Shown: positions 33,875 through 42,055 of the stretch, in pieces
Position numbering within the stretch: position 1 is the stretch's first letter
Layout of the letters: the number at the start of each line of letters is the position of its first letter
Assembly: GCF_026342735.1 (NCBI RefSeq)
Contig: NZ_JAPEMM010000001.1
Span: forward strand, 4,092,001-4,156,000
Direction of reading: 5' to 3'
DNA from: Streptomyces sp. NBC_00193
Lineage (GTDB): Bacteria > Actinomycetota > Actinomycetes > Streptomycetales > Streptomycetaceae
Length of the DNA: 64,000 nt
Notes under the pieces: generated by a model
Told to the model about the DNA's origin: nothing
The model's input: the letters and a program-made list of their open reading frames with translations, nothing else
The model's database searches: none
Translations under genes and position numbers: made by a program

Positions 33875-33900
33875 GTACTCCCCACCAAACCGGGGAGTAC
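33875..33900. other. Inverted repeat upstream of bioY
   Basis: GTACTCCCC (33875-33883) and GGGGAGTAC (33892-33900) form a perfect 9-bp stem with an 8-nt loop, 91 bp before bioY. It is not the BioQ-type operator I know from other actinobacteria. It may be an operator or a leader hairpin. The rest of the 33707-33991 gap shows nothing else I can name. Confidence 0.6.
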
Positions 33901-33991
33901 GGCTTTGTCCCGGGCCACCCTGCTGCGGCCCCGGACCCGGCACTAACGTCGGTGATCGTCCCTGCCGACCCCACCCCCTGCGGAGTCCCCG

Positions 33992-34573
33992 ATGAGCACT
34001 GCTTCCGTCTCCTTCCGGCCCGGCGCCGTCCTCGCCGACCTGCTGCCCGCGAGCCGCGTCCGCGACATCGCGCTCGTGGCCGGCGGAGCCGCGCTCACCG
34101 GTCTGGCTGCGCAGATCGCCGTCCACGTCGACGGCCTGGCCGCCCCGATCACCGGGCAGACCTTCGCCGCGCTGCTCGTGGGCACCGCGCTGGGCGCCGG
34201 CCGGGGCTTCCTCTCGTTGGCCCTCTACACCCTGGTCGGCATGGCCGGCGTGCCGTGGTTCGCGGGCGGCGCCTCCGGTGCGGGCGGCGCGACCTTCGGG
34301 TACGTCCTCGGCATGCTGCTCGCCGCCACCGTCGTGGGCGCCCTCGCGCGGCGCGGTGCCGACCGCTCGGTGCTGCGTACGGCAGGCACGATGGTGCTGG
34401 GCTCCGCGATCATCTACGCCGTCGGCGTCCCCTACCTCGCGCTGTCCACCGGGATGTCCTTCGGTGCGGCCGTCGCGGGCGGCCTGACCCCGTTCCTGAT
34501 CGGCGACGCGCTCAAGGCCGCGCTGGCGATGGGCCTGCTGCCGGCCGCCTGGAAGCTGCTCGGCCGCGCGTGA
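33992..34573 (+). CDS. bioY: Biotin transporter BioY
   Basis: 193 aa from ATG 33992. Substrate-binding S component of a biotin ECF transporter; six predicted helices. The BioY signature region is PITGQTFAALLVGTALGAGR, followed by LYTLVGMAGVPWFAGGASG. The last part, GGLTPFLIGDALKAALAMGL, is the family's conserved end. No BioM/BioN genes are adjacent, so it would either work alone (reported for some BioY proteins) or share a general energising module. It lies between two reverse-strand permease genes. Confidence 0.93.
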   Translation: MSTASVSFRPGAVLADLLPASRVRDIALVAGGAALTGLAAQIAVHVDGLAAPITGQTFAALLVGTALGAGRGFLSLALYTLVGMAGVPWFAGGASGAGGATFGYVLGMLLAATVVGALARRGADRSVLRTAGTMVLGSAIIYAVGVPYLALSTGMSFGAAVAGGLTPFLIGDALKAALAMGLLPAAWKLLGRA

Positions 34574-34615
34574 GCGCTCGTACGCGCTGAGTTTCTGACG
34601 GTTCACACGCTTCAC

Positions 34616-34656
34616 ACGGCAGCCCCGGACCGCGCAGTGCGGTCCGGGGCTGCCGT
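34616..34656. terminator. Bidirectional terminator, bioY / permease copy 3
   Basis: An 18-bp stem, ACGGCAGCCCCGGACCGC (34616-34633) with its reverse complement (34639-34656), and a 5-nt loop between convergent genes. Confidence 0.92.
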
Positions 34657-34670
34657 CATGTCCGGAGCGG

Positions 34671-36110
34671 TTACGCGGAGGCCTTCAGGGCGGCCTTGCG
34701 GCGGAGCTGGCGCGCCACGCCGATCGCGATCACCACGGCCGCGACCAGCAGGGACAGCAGGACGGTCTCGCGGTTGTCCTTGTCGTAGACCATGTAGCCG
34801 AGGACGAAGGTGATCATCGCGGCGGTGGCCCAGGTCAGGTACGGGAAGAACCACATCTTCACCGTCACCTTCTCCGGGGCCTCGCGCATGAGGATCCCGC
34901 GCATCCGCAGCTGGGTCAGGCAGATCACCAGCCACACGAACAGCGCGATCGCGCCCGAGGCGTTCAGCAGGAAGCTGAAGACCGTGTCCTTGAAGGCGTA
35001 GTTGAAGTAGACGGCGACGAAGCCGAACACGACCGAGCCGAGGATCGCGGCCATCGGCACGCCGCGCTTGTTCACCTTGGCGAAGGACTTCGGGGCGTCA
35101 CCGCGCTCGCCCAGCGAGAAGGCCATGCGGGAGGCGGTGTACAGGCCCGAGTTCAGGCAGGACAGCACGGCCGTCAGGACGATCACGTTCATGATCTGGC
35201 CGGCGTGCGCGATGCCGATCGAGTCCAGGGCGGCGACGTACGAGCCCTTCTCCACGATCGACTTGTCGTTCCACGGCAGCAGGGTCAGCACGATGAAGAT
35301 CGAGCCCAAGTAGAAGACGCCGATGCGCCAGATCACCGAGTTGGTGGCCTTGGTGACCGCGCGCCGCGGGTCCTCGGACTCGCCGGCGGCCAGCGTGACG
35401 ATCTCGCTGCCCATGAAGGAGAAGACGACCATCAGCACACCGGTGAGGACCGAGCCCCAGCCGTTCGGCATGAAGCCGCCCGTGTCGGTGAGGTGGGCGA
35501 AGCCCGCACCCGGGTTGTCCGAGCCCGGCAGCACGCCGAAGACGGCCAGCATGCCCACGATCACGAAGCCGCCGATGGCGACCACCTTGATGCCGGCGAA
35601 CCAGAACTCGAACTCGCCGTACGAGGCGACCGAGCCGAGGTTGGTGACCGTCAGCACGGCCATCACGATCAGCGCCCAGGCCCACTGCGGGACGGCCGGG
35701 ACCCAGCTTTCGAGGATGACGGCGCCGGCGGTGGCCTCCACGGCCAGGACGACGACCCAGAAGAACCAGTACAGCCAGCCGATGGAGAAACCGGCCCAGC
35801 GGCCGAGCGCCCGGTCGGCGTACGCGGAGAAGGAGCCGGAGTTCGGGCTGGCGGCGGCCATCTCGCCCAGCATCCGCATGACGAAGACGACCATCGCGCC
35901 GACCAGCGCGTAGGAGATCAGGATGGCGGGGCCCGCCTTGGCGATACCGCCGCCGGAGCCGACGAAGAGTCCGGCGCCGATGACACCACCGATGGCGATC
36001 ATGGACAGGTGGCGGTTCTTGAGACCGGCCTTCAGGCCGTCGGAGGGCTGGCCGTCACCGGGGTTACCGGTGGGGGAGCCTTCCTTCTGAAGGGTCGTCG
36101 TGGAACTCAT
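34671..36110 (-). CDS. Amino-acid permease (APC superfamily), copy 3
   Basis: 479 aa from ATG 36110 (AAGGA 8 nt upstream). A ~35-residue polar N-terminus precedes the helices: LKNRHLSMIAIGGVIGAGLF, GEMAAASPNSGSFSAYADRA and GEFEFWFAGIKVVAIGGFVI. It is the most diverged of the three paralogues here (SEIVTLAAGESEDPRRAVTK in place of TIAAAES). It resembles the GABA/aromatic amino-acid permease group but substrate is not assignable. About 220 bp of upstream sequence shared with rpiB contain no element I could recognise. Confidence 0.9.
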   Translation of the reverse strand: MSSTTTLQKEGSPTGNPGDGQPSDGLKAGLKNRHLSMIAIGGVIGAGLFVGSGGGIAKAGPAILISYALVGAMVVFVMRMLGEMAAASPNSGSFSAYADRALGRWAGFSIGWLYWFFWVVVLAVEATAGAVILESWVPAVPQWAWALIVMAVLTVTNLGSVASYGEFEFWFAGIKVVAIGGFVIVGMLAVFGVLPGSDNPGAGFAHLTDTGGFMPNGWGSVLTGVLMVVFSFMGSEIVTLAAGESEDPRRAVTKATNSVIWRIGVFYLGSIFIVLTLLPWNDKSIVEKGSYVAALDSIGIAHAGQIMNVIVLTAVLSCLNSGLYTASRMAFSLGERGDAPKSFAKVNKRGVPMAAILGSVVFGFVAVYFNYAFKDTVFSFLLNASGAIALFVWLVICLTQLRMRGILMREAPEKVTVKMWFFPYLTWATAAMITFVLGYMVYDKDNRETVLLSLLVAAVVIAIGVARQLRRKAALKASA

Positions 36111-36330
36111 GAACAGATCCTTAGGTTCTCGGGTGGCGAGCCCCGGCATTCAAACCTGAGATGAACGCAGGGCGGAAGACCCCAATCCGGATCGTTGCGT
36201 CGGGACGAACGTCCAGGACCTTGGCCCCGCGGTGTCCCATCTGCGTTCTTTGGGTTTACTTGAGCTTTAGAAGTGACTTACGCGACACCCCGCGGCGGGT
36301 CCCCGGCCCGGCTCGTGCCACACTCGGACC

Positions 36331-36816
36331 ATGCGCGTGTACCTCGGATCCGACCATGCCGGCTTTGAGCTCAAGAACCACCTGGTGGACTGGCTCAAGA
36401 ACAACGGCCACGAGCCCGTCGACTGCGGGCCCCACATCTACGACGCGGTGGACGACTACCCGCCGTTCTGCCTCCGCGCCGCGGAGAAGACCGCTGCGGA
36501 CGCCGGCTCCCTCGGCATCGTGATCGGCGGCTCCGGCAACGGCGAGCAGATCGCCGCGAACAAGGTCAAGGGCATCCGCGCCATCCTCGCGTGGAGCGTC
36601 CAGACCGCCGAGCTCGGCCGTGAGCACAACAACGCCAACGTCATCTCCGTCGGCGGCCGGATGCACACCCAGGACGAGGTCGTCAGCTTCATCGACGCGT
36701 TCCTGAAGACGCCGTACTCCGACGAGGAGCGCCACACCCGCCGCATCGACATGCTCTCGGCGTACGAGACCACCGGCGAGCTCCCCCCGATCCCGGCGCA
36801 CCACCCGCAGGGCTGA
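36331..36816 (+). CDS. rpiB: Ribose-5-phosphate isomerase B
   Basis: 161 aa from ATG 36331. It interconverts ribose 5-phosphate and ribulose 5-phosphate in the pentose phosphate pathway. RpiB/LacAB fold: YLGSDHAGFELKNHL gives the ligand-binding Asp/His, and GSLGIVIGGSGNGEQIAANK the phosphate-binding glycine loop. In actinobacterial RpiB the catalytic base is a Glu in this GSGNGE stretch rather than the Cys of E. coli, and Glu is present here. REHNNANVISVGGRM is the family end motif. A strong intrinsic terminator follows. Confidence 0.95.
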   Translation: MRVYLGSDHAGFELKNHLVDWLKNNGHEPVDCGPHIYDAVDDYPPFCLRAAEKTAADAGSLGIVIGGSGNGEQIAANKVKGIRAILAWSVQTAELGREHNNANVISVGGRMHTQDEVVSFIDAFLKTPYSDEERHTRRIDMLSAYETTGELPPIPAHHPQG

Positions 36817-36824
36817 TCCCGCTT

Positions 36825-36866
36825 CCGGCCGCGGCGCCCTCGGGGCGGCGCGGCCGGTTTTTCTTT
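36825..36866 (+). terminator. Intrinsic terminator of rpiB
   Basis: GC-rich stem CCGGCCGCGGCGCC / GGCGGCGCGGCCGG followed by a T-rich run (TTTTTCTTTT). It is one of the few classical U-tract terminators in the window. Confidence 0.9.
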
Positions 36867-36912
36867 TCCGGGGTGACCACGTCCCGGCTTGTCGTTTCCG
36901 AGGAGTACCGCC

Positions 36913-37719
36913 GTGCCCGAGGGGCATACGATCCACCGCCTCGCCGAGGACCACACCGCGCGCTTCGCCGCCCGGCCGGTCCGGGTGAGCAGCCCGCAGG
37001 GCCGGTTCGCCGAGAGTGCGGCCCTGCTCGACGGCCGCGAGCTGGAATCCGCCGAGGCGCACGGCAAGCACCTGTTCCTCGAACTCGGCGACGCCTGGAT
37101 CCACATCCACCTCGGCCTCTTCGGGAAGCTCGGCTTCGGCCCCGCCCCGGCCCCGCCCGCCGCCGAAACGGTCCGGCTCCGGCTGCTGAACGAGGACCAC
37201 TACGCCGACCTGCGCGGCCCCACCGCGTGCGCGCTCATCGGCGAGGGCGAGAAGAAGGCGATACACGACCGGCTCGGCCCGGACCCGCTGCGCCCCACGG
37301 ACGACCCCGACCGCGCCTGGGCCCGGATCTCCCGCTCCCGCACCACCGTGGCCGCCCTGCTGATGGACCAGAAGGTCGTCTCGGGCGTCGGCAACGTCTA
37401 CCGCGCCGAGGTCCTCTTCCGCCACGGCATCGACCCCTACCGCGCGGGCAAGGACCTCACCCGCTCCGAGTGGGACGCGATCTGGGCCGACCTCGTCCTC
37501 CTCATGCGCGAGGGCGTGCGCAACAACCGCATCGACACCGTCCGCGACGAACACCTGCCCGAGGCCATGGGCCGCCCGCCGAGGGTGGACGACCACGGCG
37601 GCGAGGTGTACGTCTACCGGAGGGCGAACCTGCCCTGCCACATCTGCGGGGGCGAGATCCGCACCGCCGATCTCGCCGCCCGCAACCTCTTCTGGTGCCC
37701 GGACTGCCAGGCGCGCTAG
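36913..37719 (+). CDS. Fpg/Nei-family DNA glycosylase (endonuclease VIII-like)
   Basis: 268 aa from GTG 36913, preceded by GAGGAG. The start must be here because the mature enzyme needs Pro2-Glu3 (PEGHTIHRLAEDH) as nucleophile and acid. The helix-two-turn-helix region (LMDQKVVSGVGNVYRAEVLF) inserts into DNA. The C-terminal zinc finger has CHIC...CPDC. It excises oxidised pyrimidines or related lesions and nicks the backbone in base-excision repair. PEGHTIHR is more Nei- than Fpg-like (Fpg: PELPEVE). It converges on the GNAT gene across an 18-bp tandem repeat. Confidence 0.93.
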   Translation: MPEGHTIHRLAEDHTARFAARPVRVSSPQGRFAESAALLDGRELESAEAHGKHLFLELGDAWIHIHLGLFGKLGFGPAPAPPAAETVRLRLLNEDHYADLRGPTACALIGEGEKKAIHDRLGPDPLRPTDDPDRAWARISRSRTTVAALLMDQKVVSGVGNVYRAEVLFRHGIDPYRAGKDLTRSEWDAIWADLVLLMREGVRNNRIDTVRDEHLPEAMGRPPRVDDHGGEVYVYRRANLPCHICGGEIRTADLAARNLFWCPDCQAR

Positions 37720-37722
37720 CCG

Positions 37723-37776
37723 CGTGCTCCGGCTGGAACCCGTGCTCCGGCTGGAACCCGTGCTCCGGCTAGAAGC
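37723..37776. repeat. Three tandem 18-bp repeats at a convergent gene junction
   Basis: Unit CGTGCTCCGGCTGGAACC at 37723-37740 and 37741-37758 (identical), with a third copy at 37759-37776 differing at two bases. The third copy contains the stop codon and last codons of the GNAT gene, so the array looks like a tandem amplification of that gene's 3' end. Confidence 0.9.
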
Positions 37777-39004
37777 CGTGCGGGAGCCAGGGGGCCACGT
37801 CTCCCGTGAAGGCGCGGGAGGCCCGGGCCAGCGCGCCCGGCCGCACCTCGCGCACCAGACCGGCCGAGGCCAGTGACGTCAGGGAGACCCCGCCCAGATA
37901 GGCCGCGCCGAGCTCCCGTACCGCCAGCTCCAGGTCGGCCGGGGCCTCCGTCCGGGTACAGACCGCGGCCCCGTCCGCTCCGACGGCCAGCCGCCAGCGC
38001 CCCGCGTTCCACGGGCAGAACGCGTCCTCGACCTCCAGCACCACGTCCAGCGGAGCCCCGTAGGACCGCGCGGCCAGCGCCGCCGGCAGGTCCACGAGCC
38101 GTACGTGCATCGAGTCGCGCAGCCGCACCTGCGTCCGCCGGACATCGGTGACCAGGTGCAGCAGCGCATCGTCCGCCGGCCGCTTGAAGGCCCGTACGGT
38201 CCAGGTCAGGTCGATGGAGAACACGTAGCGCCACAGCGCCGCGTACGCCGCCGGGTCGAGCGCGTCGAGGTCCGCCACGTCCACCCGGCCGTCCGAGCCG
38301 GTCAGGTCCCACTCGGGCTTGACCCGGTAGCGGGCGTACCCGACCACCTCGCCGTCCGCCCGCTCCGCGACCACGCACTTCAGCGGGGAGGCCCCGGAGC
38401 GCTCCGACTCCGGGTCGAGCAGCGCCTGCAGCTCCCAGCCGGGCTGCCGGGCCGGCATCCCGGGGCGGCCCGCCAGCAGCGCCGCGTAGACCCGCTCGCA
38501 GTCGGCCAGGGACTTGCGCGGATCGACCAGCCGCAGCCGCAGGTCGTCGGTCCCCGGCGGCACGGAGAGCCGTACGCGGGTCTTGTCGATCTCCACGGAC
38601 ATCGAGTACGCGGCGGTGCCGTAGCCGAAGCGCCCGTAGATCGCCGGATCCGAGGCCGTCAGCACGGCGATCGGTTCACCACCCGCCCGGACGTCGTCCA
38701 ATTGGCGCCGCATCAGGGAGCTGAGCACACCCTGCCTGCGGTGGGTGGGGGAGACGCCCACCATCGTGACCCCGGCCGCCGGGACGAGCGCCCCGCCCGG
38801 CACGGAGAGCCGGAAGGAGAAGGCCCCGGCCGTGCCGACGCAGGTCCCGTCGTCCCAGACGCCGAGGGACCGCTCCGTCTCCGTCAACGACCGGTAGAGC
38901 TCCCGCTCCTCCGCGGTTTCGGGCACTCCGCCGAACGCCAGTTCCAACTGGTCGTACCAGACATCCCACTCATCAGCCTGCAATACGCGCATCTCAAGAG
39001 CCAT
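37769..39004 (-). CDS. Eis-like GNAT N-acetyltransferase
   Basis: 411 aa from ATG 39004 (AGGGA upstream). Eis architecture: an N-terminal GNAT domain with acetyl-CoA loop VGVSPTHRRQGVLSSLMRRQ, a second atypical GNAT domain, and a C-terminal sterol-carrier-like domain (residues ~310-411). The sequence ends LPHGF; Eis proteins use their free C-terminal carboxylate in catalysis, and a terminal Phe is characteristic. The Eis family acetylates amines such as aminoglycosides or lysines. This chromosomal member may contribute to intrinsic aminoglycoside tolerance, but the substrate is inferred from the family only. Confidence 0.9.
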   Translation of the reverse strand: MALEMRVLQADEWDVWYDQLELAFGGVPETAEERELYRSLTETERSLGVWDDGTCVGTAGAFSFRLSVPGGALVPAAGVTMVGVSPTHRRQGVLSSLMRRQLDDVRAGGEPIAVLTASDPAIYGRFGYGTAAYSMSVEIDKTRVRLSVPPGTDDLRLRLVDPRKSLADCERVYAALLAGRPGMPARQPGWELQALLDPESERSGASPLKCVVAERADGEVVGYARYRVKPEWDLTGSDGRVDVADLDALDPAAYAALWRYVFSIDLTWTVRAFKRPADDALLHLVTDVRRTQVRLRDSMHVRLVDLPAALAARSYGAPLDVVLEVEDAFCPWNAGRWRLAVGADGAAVCTRTEAPADLELAVRELGAAYLGGVSLTSLASAGLVREVRPGALARASRAFTGDVAPWLPHGF

Positions 39005-39120
39005 ACGGCCATCCCTATCAGGGCAATCCGGCCCAGTCGATCTCTTTTCGGTTGCCGAAGGGCCCATCTCAGGGGGTACCCCTGCGCGCGCACAGCCAGG
39101 ATGGATAGGGTCCCGAAGCA

Positions 39121-40266
39121 ATGGCCGGAGCACACGTGGAGTCCCTCCTGGCCCGGTCCCGCATGATGTGGCACCGGGCGCGCACCGCGCTGCGCAAATC
39201 CGCCGTCGACTACTTCCGCGGCGACGCCTCCGACTGGCTGGCCTTCGGCGGCCTGCTCCTGACCATTCCGGCCATCGCCTGCGGCACGCTGATGCTGCCC
39301 GTCTGGTTCTCGCCCGCCGCGCTCGTCCTGCCGATCGTCGCGGGCGGCCTGCTCCTGCGCCCCGCCAGCCTCCTCGCGCTCTACGCCGCCTCCGCGGCCG
39401 CGCTCATCGTCGAGGCCCTCGTCCTAGGCCCCTACACCCAGGGCCCGGCACGGGTCACCCCCGGCACCGTCCTCGTCGTCGCGGCCTGCGGGTTCTTCGG
39501 CCTGGTCATCGCCCAGTTCCGCAGCCGCGTCGGCGTGCCCTGGCGCCGCGGCGGCACCATGCTCTTCGACCTGCGCGAACGCATCCGGGTCCAGAGCAAG
39601 CTGCCCGCCCTGCCGCGCGGCTGGCACCGGGAGATGGCCCTGCGCCCGGCCGGCGGGCAGTCCTTCTCCGGCGACTTCGTCGTCGCCGCCCGCACCAACG
39701 GCGGCCGCACCCTGGAGATCGTCCTCACCGACGTCTCCGGCAAGGGCATGGAAGCGGGCTCCCGGGCCCTCCTCCTCTCCGGCGCCTTCGGCGGCCTCCT
39801 GGGCGCCCTCCCCCCGCACGGCTTCCTCCCGGCCGCCAACGGCTACCTCCTCCGCCAGGACTGGGACGAGGGCTTCGCCACCTCCATCCACCTCGTCCTG
39901 GACCTGGAGACCGGCGACTACGAACTGCTCTCCGCCGGCCACCTGCCCGCCCTCCAGCTCTCCGCCGGCACCGGCCGCTGGCAGGAGAAGACCGGCGAGG
40001 GCCCGCTCCTCGGCGTCTACGACGGAGCCGAGTTCACCCCGGCCCGCGGCAACCTCCGCCCCGGCGACGTCCTGATGCTCTTCACCGACGGCCTGGTCGA
40101 AACGGCCGACCGCGACATCAGCGAGGGCATCGACCGCCTCACCGGCGAGGCCGACCGTTACGTCGGCGCGGGCTGGGAGGGCGCGACCTGGCACCTGATC
40201 GAGAAGGTGGCCAAGGACGTCAACGACGACCGAGCCCTCCTCCTGATCCGCCGCGCACCTTTTTAG
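39121..40266 (+). CDS. Membrane-anchored PP2C/SpoIIE-type serine phosphatase
   Basis: 381 aa from ATG 39121. Four hydrophobic segments occupy residues ~38-145 (WLAFGGLLLTIPAIACGTLM, LVVAACGFFGLVIAQF and others). The SpoIIE-type PP2C domain follows: GQSFSGDFVVAARTNGG and VLTDVSGKGMEAGSRALLLS carry metal-binding Asp residues, and GDVLMLFTDGLVETAD is the last metal site. Such phosphatases usually dephosphorylate anti-anti-sigma factors and so release sigma factors; no partner gene is nearby. It diverges from the Eis-like gene with about 116 bp between starts. Confidence 0.92.
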   Translation: MAGAHVESLLARSRMMWHRARTALRKSAVDYFRGDASDWLAFGGLLLTIPAIACGTLMLPVWFSPAALVLPIVAGGLLLRPASLLALYAASAAALIVEALVLGPYTQGPARVTPGTVLVVAACGFFGLVIAQFRSRVGVPWRRGGTMLFDLRERIRVQSKLPALPRGWHREMALRPAGGQSFSGDFVVAARTNGGRTLEIVLTDVSGKGMEAGSRALLLSGAFGGLLGALPPHGFLPAANGYLLRQDWDEGFATSIHLVLDLETGDYELLSAGHLPALQLSAGTGRWQEKTGEGPLLGVYDGAEFTPARGNLRPGDVLMLFTDGLVETADRDISEGIDRLTGEADRYVGAGWEGATWHLIEKVAKDVNDDRALLLIRRAPF

Positions 40267-40415
40267 AACGCGGCCCACCCCTCCTTCTTGACGCGCTCCT
40301 CGCACCGCTGCGCGGGCTTCGCCGCGCTGCGCCGGACTCCGCCCGGCGGTGGCCGGCCGGGGCTGCCGCCCCTGCCGCCTGGCGCGGGGTCCGGTGGGCG
40401 GGTGCGGTTGGGTTA

Positions 40416-40545
40416 GCCCTGCGGGGCGAAGTCCCCTACCCGCCCTTCCACCGTTCCCCGGGCTCCGCCCGGACCCGATCCCTCGTGCGGCGCCGTTCCC
40501 GGGGGCCAGCCCCCGGACCCCCGCTCCTCAAACGCCGGAGGGGCT
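40416..40545. repeat. Dispersed composite GC-rich repeat, copy D
   Basis: Carries the CCTGCGGGGCGAAG and TCCCCTACCCGCCCTTCCAC modules, the CCCCGGGCTCCGCCCGGACC element and a terminal CTCAAACGCCGGAGGGGCTG, in the orientation opposite to copy E. Confidence 0.8.
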
Positions 40546-40704
40546 GAGGGTGCCGGCGAGGCTGGCGTGCCGGAGAGACTGAGGGTGCTGGAGGAGCCGA
40601 GATGGCCCTGCGGGCCGTCCGAGCCCGCAGAGGTGTGCGGCGCACACATGCCGGGTTGTGCGGGGCGCATGCAGGGATGCGATGGGCGCACATGCAGGCT
40701 GACG

Positions 40705-40880
40705 CCGGCCAAATCCAGCCTCGCCGGCGTTTGAGGCGCGGGGTCTGGGGCGGAGCCCCAGGGGGTCCGGGCGCAGCCCGGGGCCCTGCTTTCAGCCCGT
40801 CCGGCGTTTGAGGACCGGGTCAGGGCGGAGCCCTGGGAACGGTGGAAGGGCGGGTAGGGGACAGCCCCGCAGGGCACCAC
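40705..40880. repeat. Dispersed composite GC-rich repeat, copy E
   Basis: Contains TCCAGCCTCGCCGGCGTTTG, then the TCTGGGGCGGAGCCCCAG element. A second CGTCCGGCGTTTGAGGACC unit follows, and it ends with GGAACGGTGGAAGGGCGGG, TAGGGGACAGCCCCGCAGGG. The internal duplication of the CCGGCGTTTGAGG element parallels the duplication in copy B. Confidence 0.8.
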
Positions 40881-41095
40881 CCGAAGCCGCGGCCGGCGCT
40901 GCCATACCTGCGTCGGCATCCGCCCGGGCCGGTGCCGCCCGCCAGGGCCGGCCCCGTCCGACGGCCGCACCGATGGTCGGGTTACCCCCACCACAGGTCC
41001 GCCAGCTCCCGTCATGGTCCCGACCACCGCACGCTCCGTAGCGTCGGAGACACGATCACCACCGGGTGTTCGACCGGCACGGAAGGCGGCACACC

Positions 41096-42054
<959 letters not shown>

Positions 42055-42055
<1 letters not shown>

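Larger units (their letters stand above)
40267..41095. other. 829-bp gene-free mosaic of repeats
   Basis: Between the phosphatase and ABC ATPase genes. It holds two oppositely oriented copies of the dispersed composite repeat (40416-40545 and 40705-40880). They flank a unique segment containing about three degenerate copies of a GGGCGCACATGCAGG-like motif (40630-40700). The remaining 40881-41095 presumably includes the ABC promoter. I could not support any protein-coding gene. Confidence 0.75.

Noticed and set aside
37723..37776. CRISPR-like array
   Set aside because: Units are 18 bp, directly adjacent with no spacers, only three copies, and overlap a gene end.
40267..41095. Insertion sequence or transposase remnant
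   Set aside because: No transposase-like reading frame or defined terminal inverted repeats with target duplication could be identified; left as a repeat mosaic.
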